Source: Dugong dugon (lineage: Eukaryota; Chordata; Mammalia; Sirenia; Dugongidae). Taken from it: DNA of 64,000 nt. Where the stretch lies: positions 86,983,601 to 87,047,600 of the forward strand of contig CM057472.1 of NCBI GenBank assembly GCA_030035585.1, in the 5' to 3' direction. Made by a program: the position numbers and the translations under genes. Positions within the stretch are counted from its first letter, which is position 1. Every line of letters begins with the position of its first letter. The notes below the pieces were generated by a model. It saw nothing but the letters and a program-made list of their open reading frames with translations, was not told where the DNA came from and did not search any database. Positions 22,490 to 32,612 of the stretch are shown here, piece after piece.

Positions 22490-23136
22490 CTGCAGATTCC
22501 CAATTCTGAGCCCTTTTACACTTACATAGTGTTTCCTCCTCCATCATACTTTCATTCAGGCTTCTCAAGATCTTCTATCAGAGAAGGTGGAACCATAAAC
22601 CTCTCTCTCTCTCAGATGATTTTGATTTTAAATAGGCAATTTAAATAAAATAAAATGAAATTTTCACTAGGATTTTTAATTAGATTTGATTTTAAAACCT
22701 CAGGTTCAAGGTTAAATTTAGGTATCAGGTGGAGTAGATTTTATAAAGGTTGTGGAGCCTAAAGGGAGCTCAGAGAGAAATGGGGCTCATGTTCTCATCC
22801 TCAGTTCACAGTTGGGACTGGCAGGGCAAAGCACATCCCAGACTTTAGTGATTTATGTATGAGGTTCACTATTTTTACCATACTTCCTACAACTGCATTG
22901 TTATTTACTAAATAGTTTTCTTTACATTGATTCTGTTGTTTGACTTCAGTAGATTTGATTTGGCATCTGTTTAAGCAAGATGTCATGAAATAATGAGTTC
23001 AATGTGTGAGCTAGGTTTTTTACCCAATACATATTAAAATAAATACCTGGTAACTAAATTAAAAAAAAAAAAATCATCCTTTTGGCAAATGTGTTGTACC
23101 CCAAAGGGAACATGCCAGTCTTCTGGAAACACTCTA
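22490..23136. other. Unassigned AT-rich sequence
   Basis: Contains a CT dinucleotide patch near 22602-22613 and an A-run at 23061-23073 that could be the tail of an unidentified retroposon. Confidence 0.4.
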
Positions 23137-23312
23137 TGTAGTGTTGGTTCTCAAACTTGTTAAAGAACTGGCTGAAATGCAGATTGCTAAGCCCCTCAGA
23201 GATTGTGATTCAGCAGACCTTCGGGGTGGCCCATGGCTTTTAACTTCTAACAAGTTCTCAGGGAATGCTGATATCGCGGGTCCAGAGGCCACACTTGGAG
23301 CAGCACTGCCCT
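23137..23312 (-). mobile_element. MER5-type hAT DNA transposon remnant
   Basis: 'tggttctcaaacttgttaaa' terminal repeat, 'gattgtgattcagcagacct', 'ttctaacaagttctcaggga', and 'ggccacacttggagcagcac' at the other end, in the antisense order of MER5A. Non-autonomous, no transposase. Confidence 0.75.
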
Positions 23313-23319
23313 AGAGGAC

Positions 23320-23407
23320 AAGGGCCCCTTCCCCACTTCCAAGTGGTTAGGTTTCCTCATCTGAAAATGAGGACAGCACCTATTTCAAAGGATCTTATGA
23401 ACATTAA
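23320..23407 (+). mobile_element. MIR SINE fragment
   Basis: 'aggtttcctcatctgaaaat' and 'ggacagcacctatttcaaag' match the MIR core. Cut off by the RTE derivative that follows. Confidence 0.7.
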
Positions 23408-23863
23408 CCGCCACCTATCTGTCAGTTTGTCATACTGTGGTGGTTTGCATGTTGCTAGGATGCTAGAAGCTATGCTACCAGTATTTCAAATATCAGCAGG
23501 GTCACCCATGGTGGACGAGTTTCAGCAAAGCTTCCAGACTAAGACAGACTAGGAAGAATGGCCTGGCCATCTACTTCTGAAAATTAGCCAATGATAACCT
23601 TATGAATCACAGCAGAACACTGTCCGACTCACTTGCTTGGATATGTCATCAGGAAGGATCCATTGATGCGGGAGAACATCATGTTTGGTGAAGCAGAGGG
23701 CCAGCAAGGGTGAGGGAGACCCTTGGAGAGACAGGCTGTTACAATGACCACAACAATGGACTCGAACATGCCGGCAATTGTGAAGATGATGCAGGACCAG
23801 GAACGTTTCGTTGTTTTATATAAGGTCTCCGTGAACCAATGGCAGCTATCTGTCCATATATCT
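23408..23863 (+). mobile_element. Internally deleted RTE derivative (5' leader joined to 3' part)
   Basis: Begins with the RTE 5' leader ('cacctatctgtcagtttgtc', 'gggtcacccatggtggacga', 'agactaagacagactaggaa'), then jumps to RTE carboxy-terminal and 3' sequence ('gcttggatatgtcatcagga', 'gatgatgcaggaccaggaac'). It keeps more 3' sequence than the copy at 18138. Flanks 'atgaacattaa' (23397-23407) and 'acgaacatgaa' (23864-23874) form a probable 11-base target-site duplication with two mismatches. Confidence 0.85.
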
Positions 23864-23874
23864 ACGAACATGAA

Positions 23875-24728
23875 ATGAACTATCTACCATATATGTAGAA
23901 CACCTGCCAAAGCATAGGTGCTAGGTAAGGTAGAATTTTTCTTGGAGCCATTTTATCTCTTTGGAGTTTTTAAAGCTGTGTTTTAGGGTTCAGCTTAAAG
24001 CTCAGTTGGGAAATATAAGGAGTTACGTGAGGTTCATTTTGGTTCTAAGTCCATGATGAAACTCCAGGTGACCGAACAGTTGTCCAGCAGCATCTGGCAG
24101 ATTCTATCTTACAGAACCTTGGCAAAGAGAGGCAATAAGTAGTGGAGGCATAGAGAGGAGATCCCACATGATCATACGCTTGCACACATACACACGATAC
24201 AACACAACATGCACAGGTTGGTCTTGAGATCCCTCCAGGGCCTGAATGAATGTGTGTGGTGAGCCTGCACTACAGCAGGTTTATATTGTAGGCTCTTGGC
24301 TACCTTCTATAAACCTTCTCTCTTTTTCCTTCTCACTTACAAATAATCCACTGTGTTACCACTCCCTGAACACTGAGATTTGAAGGGTTCACAATTAAAC
24401 ATTTTCTATGCTGAATGAACATATATACTGCCAAACCTATGCACTTGCTCCTTGCAGTGTGTTTATTGGGAAGCTGCCACCACTGTCTTTTCCACTTTTG
24501 GAAAAATGCTATGGGTAGATCCAAAGGGCCTGGCTATTTACATGCCTAGCTCCTGCCTACTTTCTTAAGGCTCTTTGTTCGAGTGTCAGTACTGGTTTGT
24601 AAAACATGAACAGAGTTAGGGGAAAGAGTAATAAAGTTCCCATCTGGTGTTTCTACTGACATGATATTGAGCTAGCTGCCTGACTGCACTTCTTTCCTGT
24701 CGCCTTCTGTCTTTTCAGTTGTAGGTTC
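23875..24728. other. Unassigned sequence
   Basis: Contains a short CA-rich patch at about 24181-24215. No gene recognised. Confidence 0.4.
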
Positions 24729-24729
24729 C

Positions 24730-24921
24730 TTCCTTCTCTCTCCCTCTAGTGTTCTCTCTGTCTCTCCCCCGACCCTTCCTCTTCCTCTTCTTCTTTCCCC
24801 TTCCCTCTCTCCCTCTGCCTTCTCCTCCCTCTCCTCCTTCCGCTTCATCCTCCCCTCCCCCTCACTGTACTTCTCCTTCCCTCTCCTCCCCTTCCTTCTC
24901 CCTGGCTTGCTCTCATTCTCT
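24730..24921 (+). repeat. Long polypyrimidine (CT/CCT-rich) tract
   Basis: About 190 bases almost purely C and T on the plus strand, in mixed TCC, CTT and CCCT units with only scattered purines. Low-complexity sequence able in principle to form triplex (H-) DNA. The 84-codon open frame at 24749-25003 is a by-product of this composition (Ser/Pro/Leu runs). Confidence 0.9.
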
Positions 24922-25684
24922 TACTTGCTCCTCCCTGTATGAGAGATGCCACACATATGAAAAGCTGCCAACCTTCTCATGGCCACTAGGCAGCCCGGTC
25001 TAGAAAGCCTGCCCACCTTTAATGTGTCAACATGCCAAGGCCCTGGCTGGGTACACAGGGAAATCTCTGGTGTGTTCAGTTCCCAGAGGCTGTGATGGCC
25101 TATTCTCTGAATCTGGACATAAAACCAAACTTTCTCTTGGATCAGACCAACCCAGGAGACTTACAGGGTTATTTTGTAGTACAGAGACTTTCAGTCTTCC
25201 TAGAGGGTATGTTCACTGCTTGGATTCTACCATACTTTTTCTCTTCCACATTTAGTGATTTAATATATCAGGACTTGGATATATGCACACCCATATCCTA
25301 AACTCATAATTAGATACCTTTTCCTTCGGTCACAATTCTACTATTGGTGGTAGTGGGATGGTCGTAGCAATGACTGCCTAACTTGTGGGTTTCAAAATAC
25401 AATGTAATATTTAAACATTAATCATGGCGCTCAACATGATATTGTCAACCAAGGATAGTTTTAAAAAATATTTTGCCAACTTTATTGCCACTGTATCATA
25501 AAACAAAGGGACATTTTAACTTCAAAATGTAAGAAAGACGTTCTTTCCGTATAGAGGAGTGTTCTTTACGTTGAATAAACATAGATTTGTTTTACAAACC
25601 TGATGACTTTCGGATTTTTTTTGTGAGGAAGAATGCTATTTCTTGAAATAGTAGACTTGGTATCACGCGGCTTCCCAGCCCTCA
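24922..25684. other. Unassigned sequence
   Basis: Nothing recognised. Confidence 0.4.
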
Positions 25685-25970
25685 CAGGGGAGGCATCAAG
25701 GGATAAAATGAACAAATATCCCTGCCTCATAGAGCTTATATTCTAGTGGAGAGTGATAGGCAATAAACAATATAAATAAATATGCAGTCTGCTAGATGGT
25801 AAGTGCCCTGTAGGAAAATGAAACAAAAAATAGAGTTTGGGCAAGTGGTGGGTTGTGGTGGTTGGGGAGTAATTTCCAGTTTAGAAAGGATAAAAGAGAC
25901 AAGGGTAGACAGTGCCCTGGTGCAGGGTAGCTTCCCAGGGACAAAAGCAAGGTGTTCAGGAAGTGAGAGG
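25685..25970 (-). mobile_element. L2 LINE 3' end
   Basis: Antisense L2: 'catagagcttatattctagt', 'ggcaataaacaatataaata', 'gctagatggtaagtgccctg', then 'gaaaatgaaacaaaaaatag'. Confidence 0.8.
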
Positions 25971-26454
25971 CTTCACATTCTCTGAGTGCATTCTGCCTTT
26001 GCATCACAATTAACAGTGACAGCCTGCTGCTTCAAAATAGGAAATAAAGTGGAAGGAAAGCAAGTGCTTGATAGTTGACCTGACATTCACTGTTGCAAGA
26101 TTGGGAACGTACAATAAATGTCACTGATGGAGCAATATTCATGAAGTAAAAATGTCAGTTTTCATTTAGCATGAGGGTAGTTTGACATGTATTAGTCACA
26201 CACAGAATATTATCATAATTAATGCATTAATAGAGCAGCTGTCCTTTTCCTCCCCATCCCAAGTTAAAAAGAAGGAAATGGAGAGAGGCAAGTGAAAGAC
26301 CTTTCCACCAGCGTTTGCTGCCTCCTTTGCCCTGCCATCTCTGTAGCATGGGGCTTCTGATTGGTACCAGCCCAGATTGATGCATCTCACTTCTTGCCTC
26401 ACGTCTCCCTGAACACCACGAGTGGCCTTGTCTGCTGAAGGCTTGCTCCCTAAT
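25971..26454. other. Unassigned sequence
   Basis: Nothing recognised. Confidence 0.4.
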
Positions 26455-26732
26455 TTGTCAACAATATTTTCAGATATATATTTCTAAAGATGCATATGTT
26501 CATTGTAAAATTTTCACACAAACAAAACGAAAGATATTAAAATCTCTGCTAAGCACACCCCCCAGGGAAAACTACTATTTATATGTTGGTGTTCATGCTT
26601 CAGTCTTTTATTATATTACATGGTATCATTCTACGTATAGTTAGGTAATCAATTTGATACCTTATGATCTTTTTTCATCGTGATAAATATTCTTCTACAA
26701 CATTAAATGTCTGGGTGGTATTTCATTATACA
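26455..26732 (-). mobile_element. Old L1 LINE 3' end
   Basis: Antisense L1 3' end: 'gcatatgttcattgtaaaat', 'ccagggaaaactactattta', 'catggtatcattctacgtat', 'tcatcgtgataaatattctt', 'gggtggtatttcattata'. A Gly-headed SINE interrupts it. Confidence 0.7.
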
Positions 26733-27035
26733 GATGTTGTCGTTAGCTGCCGTCAACTCGTGGTAACTCGATGCACAAAGGAATGAAGTGTTGCCCAGTC
26801 CTGCACCATCCTCATGATTGATTGCAGATTGGACCATTGTGATCCGTAGGGTTTTTGTTGGCTGATTTTCAGAAGTAGATTGCCAGGCATTTCTTCCTAG
26901 TCCATCTGAAACCTGTTCGGCATCATCGCAACACACAAACATCCACTGAAGGGCAAGTGGTGACTGTACTTGAGGTGCATTGGCTGGGAATTGAAACTGG
27001 GTCTCCTGAACGGAAGAAGAGAGTTCTACTTCCAT
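26733..27035 (-). mobile_element. SINE with tRNA-Gly-like head and RTE-derived body
   Basis: Minus-strand reading: 'tcaggagacccagtttcaat' (tRNA-Gly-like box B region), the RTE leader-like 'cagtggatgtttgtgtgttg', 'ggaagaaatgcctggcaatc', 'gatcacaatggtccaatctg', and the RTE-type 3' end 'gttgacggcagctaacgaca'. Same design as 30487-30834, somewhat decayed. Confidence 0.85.
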
Positions 27036-27294
27036 AGGCCAATTGTTAGTCTTCATTATTTTCATAATCCCAGAATTTTTAGAACTAGATTTAAGGGCTT
27101 GGAATTCAATCTCACTTTTTATACAATATTATTCCAAGGATATAGCTATTAATGTAAATATATATATGGATGCAGTTTTAGGTAGAAATAAAAATTTGCC
27201 TAGATAAGAGGCTGGAAAGAAATAACCACTGTTCATATTTTAGTATTTCTCTGTGTGGTGGAATTATGGGCAAATTAAAAATAAAAAAATAAAA
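27036..27294. other. Unassigned AT-rich sequence
   Basis: Possibly the continuation of the interrupted L1, but too diverged to say. Confidence 0.35.
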
Positions 27295-27440
27295 ACACTT
27301 TCACATTGTGTAAAGAAACTGAGGGTCAGAGAAGTTAAATGACTTTCTTCCCATCCTACAGATAAATGATAGAAAACTGTAACTAGAGCCCAGTTCTGCT
27401 GACTCCTGGTTTGGTGCTTCCTTGAGACAATACTGCACTC
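27295..27440 (-). mobile_element. MIR SINE
   Basis: Antisense MIR: 'aaactgagggtcagagaagt', 'taaatgactttcttcccatc', 'cagttctgctgactcctggt'. Confidence 0.7.
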
Positions 27441-29126
27441 TGACCCCTGGGGCCTAGCTGTCTTATATTTGCTTTTTTTTAAGCCAAGCAGCATTAGTGG
27501 TTTGGTTTTGCAAGAGTGCTTTGCTTTTTGTGGGTCCTTAGGTTTACAAACAGGGAAATAAAAGATATTTTAAAGAATGATTGAGCCATCTAAATCAGCT
27601 GTGTGAATGTAGTATGCATATATGGATGGAAACTGGATGCATAAATTACCATAGCTTCAAAATTTAACAAATGATTCAGGTAAATAGTGGGTTTTATCTG
27701 TTAAATCACGTTAAGGCTCCCAAGCAGATGCATCCTTAGTTCTGGACACATAATTTATCATAGGCATCACATGGATTCTATGTAATTATATTAATTATTT
27801 AGTACATAAAAAGGTAAGCTGTACAGATTTAGACTAGAAACAGATAGGATTTTAGGGGCATTTAAATTAGTTAGATTGATTAAATTTCTTCTAGGAGCCA
27901 ATTAACGGTGGGTCATTGTGGTGGGGTGTTTATATAACCTTCACTAGAGCTATTCTGAATAGTTGGTGATTGGTTAGGAGACCAGGAGACCATTGAAACT
28001 GTGGGTTGGTCTCTTTGGAAATGAATCTTGGATTTATTTCCTGCTTGCCCTTCGTCTTATTTCCTCATCATCCTGACACTATTTCTAGGATATCCAAAAA
28101 GAAAAAGAAAACTTTAGGTATTCCTCTGGAGAGTAAGGAAATTCTTGAGTATTACCATAGTGATAAGGAAGAGAGAAACATAGTTTCAGGGACGCTTGAC
28201 CTGGAGAACAACAAAGAGATGCTGGTGTCTTAAGTGTATTGTTCTAAGTCAAAGCCAGATATTAAATAGAGGCGGTTAGAGTCTGGAACCATGTCACGAA
28301 ATAAGTTATCCTTAGATGTCCAGATTCTTTTGAGGATTGACTTTTACCCATTTGGGTCTTCCTGTAAGCCTGGAACACAGAGGAAATAGACACCCAGAAA
28401 TGGACACAAGCTCATGGGGACTAAGAGACTGGTGCCTGAGGCAGCTTGACCAGGCCACAGTGGGAGGAATCCAAGCCCCTAAGAAAGAAGCATCTACAGA
28501 TTCTCTTTCCCTAGTGCTTCCATGGTTTTTGTTTTTCATTGTGCCAGTTGGCTTGCAGAAAAAGCTGCCCTGGATGCTGAGTTTTTGTAAGCTCAGGGAC
28601 CTGGCCGCCTGTTATAGGATTCAGGTGGAGAGCATCCTCCAGTCAGTGAGGGCCTTGGTATTCTGTGCCTGGATGGACTTAGGGGACCCGTGCTTGATCT
28701 TAACAGGATTCAAGGGTAACACAATTGTTGCTGTTAGCCTTCAGTCCCCCATGTCCCAGATGCACGCTTTTCCTGGCACACACATATGCACCTGGGCTCC
28801 GTCTAATGGTGTAACTCACTTAGGAGTACCTTGGGGTGCCCTAACATAGTTGTTGGCTATTTCTCAATGGCAAAGTGCTCAGTTAAAACAGTCTAAATGA
28901 TAACAGAAGAAATAGGTTTTGATGAAACTGGTTCAGTTAATATGTCCCTTAGGGCAAAGTACAGGCTTTTCCAGTTCACTGCTGCTAAGGAAATCACTAG
29001 CCCCATTTTCAACCTGTGTTCAAGCTCAGATTCAACTGCTAGAAATTGTTTAAGACTGCAGTGAGGTCCGCATGGCTGTTTCAATGTGTGATTTAGACAC
29101 TTGGGGAGTGGTGTGGGAGGTTGGAT
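27441..29126. other. Unassigned sequence with the longest open frame in the window
   Basis: No repeat recognised over about 1.7 kb. A 170-codon plus-strand frame at 28337-28849 is unrecognised and has no clear domain, signal peptide or promoter context. Treated as chance unless conservation shows otherwise. Confidence 0.4.
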
Positions 29127-29139
29127 AAAAAAGGAAGCA

Positions 29140-29816
29140 ACTGACCAGGATTACAACAGAGGGTTCTGGACAGAGCTGGAGAAGGATGTAGAGCATAATT
29201 CTAACTCACAAAAAAAAGACCAGATTTACTGGCCTAAAGGAGACTGGAGAAACCTCCAGAGTATGGCCCCCAGACACCCTTTTAGCTCAGTGGTGAAGTT
29301 ACCTCTGAGGTTCACTCTTCAGCCTGGGAGGGGACAGCCCTGTAAAACCAAATGAGACTAACGAGGTACAGGAGTCCAGTGACAAGGGCCAGAAGGCAGA
29401 AGGGGACAAGGAAGCTGGTGATAGGGAACCCAAGGTTGAGTAAGGATATTGTTGATGTGTTGTGAGATTGTTAACCATTGTCATAGGGCAACATGTGGAG
29501 TAACTGTTAATGAGAAACTACTTTGTTCTGTAAGCCTTCATCTTAAGTGAGAATAGCAGCACAATTGGAAGAGCGTAGTCAATGTCACTGAACTGTGCAT
29601 GTAGAAATTTTTGAAATAGTGTATCTTTGGCTATGTGTGTTTTTACCAAAAAGAAAGGTCGAGAAGTTAGAGGGTTGACATGTTGTGGGGTTGTTAACCA
29701 ATATCATAAAGCAATATGTGTACTACCGTTGCATGAGAAACTATTTGTTCTGTAAGCCTTCACCTTAAGTACAATAAAAATTAATTAATTAATTAATTAA
29801 ATAAAATTAAAAAAAA
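29140..29816 (+). mobile_element. 5'-truncated L1 LINE: 3' end with polyA tail
   Basis: About 680 bases ending in AATAAA (29773-29778), a (TTAA)5 microsatellite and a polyA tail. Inside are 'ccagacacccttttagctca' and 'cagcctgggaggggacagcc', which I associate with L1 3' ends in elephant. The flanks 'aaaaaaggaagca' at 29127-29139 and 29817-29829 form a 7-13 base target-site duplication (length ambiguous because of the A-run), which fixes both ends. The final ~100 bases occur twice (29451-29554 and 29674-29775). Confidence 0.88.
29781..29800 (+). repeat. (TTAA)5 microsatellite in L1 tail
   Basis: Five perfect TTAA units between the AATAAA signal and the polyA tail of the L1. Likely grew within the retroposon tail. 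Confidence 0.95.
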
Positions 29817-29960
29817 AAAAAAGGAAGCAGTAGAGCAAGGAGTGATAGGGCGAAGAGGTGTACTGGAGGCCCGTGGAGGCCTGAAGAGAGATAGGGCACC
29901 TTTTCCCACTGCTCAGGGGTAATACAGTGGCCCCATAGTCTCAAGCGGGGGCAGTAGTGA

Positions 29961-30486
29961 TATCTTAGTCATCTAGTGCTGCTATAACAGAAATACCACA
30001 AGTGGATGGCTTTAACAAAGAGAAATTTATTTTCTCACAGTCTAGTAGGCTAGAAGTCCAAATTCAGGACATCAGCTTCAGGGGAAGGCTTTCCCTCTCT
30101 GTCGGCTCTGGAGGAAGGTCCTTCTCGTCAATCTTCCCCTGGACTAGGAGCTTCTCTGTGCAGGAACCCCGGGTCCAAAGGATGGCCTCTGCTCCTGGTG
30201 CTGCTTTCTTGGAAGTATGAGGTCCCCTTGTCTCTCTGCTGGCTTATCTCTTTTATATCTCAAAAGATATTGGCTCAAGACACAATCCAATCTTGTAGAT
30301 TGAGTCCTGCCTCATTAATATAACTGCCTCCTATCCGACCTTATTAACATCATAGAGGTAGGATTCACAACACAAAGGAAAATTCACATCAGATGACAAA
30401 ACGGTGGACAATCACACAATACTGGGAATCATGGTCTAGCCAACTTGATAGACGTGTTTTTGGGGGACACAATTCAATCCCTGACA
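29961..30486 (-). mobile_element. Solo LTR, ERVL/MaLR-like, afrotherian-looking
   Basis: Antisense LTR: 'cttagtcatctagtgctgct', 'gatggctttaacaaagagaa', 'aggctagaagtccaaattca', and the other end 'gggggacacaattcaatccc' + 'tgaca'. Similar to the interrupted LTR at 53994-54856. TATA-like and polyA signals would lie on the minus strand. No internal retroviral region nearby. Confidence 0.82.
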
Positions 30487-30834
30487 GGTGGTTTAGTGGT
30501 AGACCTCTTGCCTTTCATGTGGAAGATCCAGTTTCAATTCCTGGCCAATTCACCTTATGCACAGTCACCACCTATCTGTCAGTGGAGGCTTTTGTGTTGC
30601 TATGACGCTGAAATGGTTTCAGCAGAGCTTCCAGACTAGGATGGACTAGGAAGAAAGGCCTGGGGATCTACTTCTGAAAATCAGCTGATGAAAACCCTAT
30701 GAGTCAAAACAGTCCGATCCCCAATCAGTTATGGGGATGGCAGCGCAGGACAGAGCAGCAGTTTTTCCATTTTTCAGGGGGTCACTATGAGTTGGGGGCT
30801 GACTCAATGACAGCTAACAACAACAACAACAACA
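30487..30834 (+). mobile_element. SINE with tRNA-Gly-like head and RTE-derived body, near full length
   Basis: Starts 'ggtggtttagtggtagacct', which resembles box A of tRNA-Gly (GGTGGTTCAGTGGTAGAATT), followed by 'ccagtttcaattcctggcca' as box B. Then 'caccacctatctgtcagtgg', the RTE leader motif, 'agacta...ggactaggaagaaagg', 'ctacttctgaaaatcagctg', and a (CAA)n-ended RTE-type 3' end. Begins exactly at the LTR terminus. Confidence 0.9.
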
Positions 30835-31054
30835 CAGGCCAAGTATAGGATTTGTGATCTGTTACCTCAGTTGGCTGGCAGAGAGTGCTAATGAGGCAAA
30901 GGCAGGAGTGTCAAGGCTCACCTAAGTTGCTTAGTTTTATTAAGTCTCACAGCCACATTCTGCACTTTAATCTGCAGTTCTGGTTGGAGAATAACTAGTA
31001 TCAGGCATGAGAGGGAGTAGAGAATGACGGTAGTTCCCATTTGTTGAAAAGCTC

Positions 31055-31256
31055 TTCGAAGTCATCCCAGCTTCTTAATGTCTCTATGCTTCAGTTTTCT
31101 CCTCTTATTATACAATATTATTATTGGGATAATAATAGTATCTACCTCATAGGCTTGCTGGGAGAATTAAATGAGTTAATACTGTGCAAGGCATTTGAAA
31201 CAGTGCCTGGCATGTGCTAAGTGGTCTTTGAATACTAGTTGTTACTGTTATCTTTA
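31055..31256 (+). mobile_element. MIR SINE
   Basis: Sense MIR: 'aatgtctctatgcttcagtt', 'taatagtatctacctcatag', 'gagaattaaatgagttaata', 'acagtgcctggcatgtgcta'. Confidence 0.85.
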
Positions 31257-32178
31257 TTCTTAACTGTCATCTGCATGGTGTGATTTCTGGGTCACTCCTG
31301 CCTCATAGAAGGAGCAAGGAAGAGATTGGTACCACGGGAGCCCGTGGTGAGTGCCGGGAGGTGGGGGCACCTTGACAGCTGCTGAAATGTACCCACGCCG
31401 GCTTGCCCGACCCAACTGCTGTTAGCAGCCTGAACTCAGGGACTGCCAGCCTCACTAAGCACCAGTCTTCAATACTAGCCTTTTCCTCAACTTACCTCTC
31501 TCCCACTGCTGCTCAGCACTCTTCCCTCAGTTGGCCTCATGCTCCTTTGTAATTATGGACTTGCTTCTCTCTGCAGTGTTGTTCAGTTGGTTCACACGAG
31601 GCATTCTCCCTCCATCTCCAACTCTACTGTGAGCTCCTTTCAGTGGAGGAACTAAGTCATCTCGGTCCTTCCCCTCCTTCTTCTGTCCCTCACCACTGAC
31701 ATCCAGTTAAGTGTTCTACGCACACTCCAAAAAAACCTACACTCATTGCCACTGAGTTGATTCCTGCACACACTGGGGGCCTGCCTATTCCCAGTTTGGG
31801 GCAAGTAGGTTTTATTCACCCTTGGCTCCCCTTAGTACCCAGTATAATGCTGGACGGTCAGAGGTAGAACTGTGGAAATTGTTGTGGACGTGAATGTCAA
31901 ACAGTGGCCCTTCTGCCCAAGCCCTTCCTGGAATCCTGCCCACCATATATATGGCTCAAACTGGCAGAGCTGAAATCACTTTACAGAAGAAGATAGTAGC
32001 CCTACCTTGAGGCCAGGCCAGGGCTGAGGGTCCCAGATGGCTGTCTTCATTCCTCTTGGGTTAGAGTTACCTACCTAATCTGAATAGTAGAATGCTTATA
32101 TTCTTAGTCCTTGAAAAGGGGGAAGGTTATGCTTACTTTTAACCACTTACCATGACACCCTCTGTTATATACTTCTCT
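31257..32178. other. Unassigned sequence with a SINE scrap
   Basis: 31480-31700 has weak L2-like character ('tgtgagctcctttcagtgga'). 31726-31763 is a scrap of AfroSINE 3' end on the minus strand ('actcattgccactgagttga'). Confidence 0.45.
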
Positions 32179-32179
32179 G

Positions 32180-32383
32180 TTGTTGCTGGTGATGTCAAGT
32201 CAATTTTGACTCATAGCAACCCCATGTGACAGAGTAGAACTGCCCCATAGGGTTTCCTAGGCTGTAATCTTTACGGGAGCGGATTGCAAGTTCTTTCTCC
32301 CATGAAGTTCCTGGGTGGGTTTGAACTGCCAACCTTTTGTTTAGCAGCCAAGCATTTAACCATTGTGCCACCAGGGATACTTA
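32180..32383 (-). mobile_element. AfroSINE type I
   Basis: Antisense: 'ggtgatgtcaagtcaatttt', 'gactcatagcaaccccatgt', 'ggctgtaatctttacgggag' (type I), 'agcagccaagcatttaacca', 'gccaccagggatact'. Confidence 0.93.
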
Positions 32384-32394
32384 ACTCCTCTACA

Positions 32395-32612
32395 AACACA
32401 AACATTAGGGCCAACATTCATAAAGCGTCTTCTATATGCCAGTTGTCTTACATAAATTTTTCATTTAATCCTATGGATTAGATATAATTCACCCAGTGTT
32501 TACACTTAAAGAAACTGAGGCTTAGAGAGCTACTTACCCAAGATTGCAAAGTTACTAAGTGGCATAAAGGGCTTTGGTCTGATGCCAAAGCCTTGCTCTT
32601 AACTTCTCTTCA
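32395..32612 (-). mobile_element. MIR SINE
   Basis: Antisense: 'tcttctatatgccagttgtc', 'ttcatttaatcctatggatt', 'gaaactgaggcttagagagc', 'ccaaagccttgctcttaact'. Confidence 0.82.

Noticed and set aside
24749..25003. Ser/Pro/Leu-rich 84-codon frame
   Set aside because: A by-product of the polypyrimidine tract, which has few stop codons in that reading direction.
26703..27065. 120-codon minus-strand open frame
   Set aside because: It coincides with the Gly-headed SINE and has no coding meaning.
30487..30560. Possible tRNA-Gly gene
   Set aside because: Box A and B are recognisable, but the acceptor stem is not paired and the sequence continues into the SINE body, so it is a SINE head.
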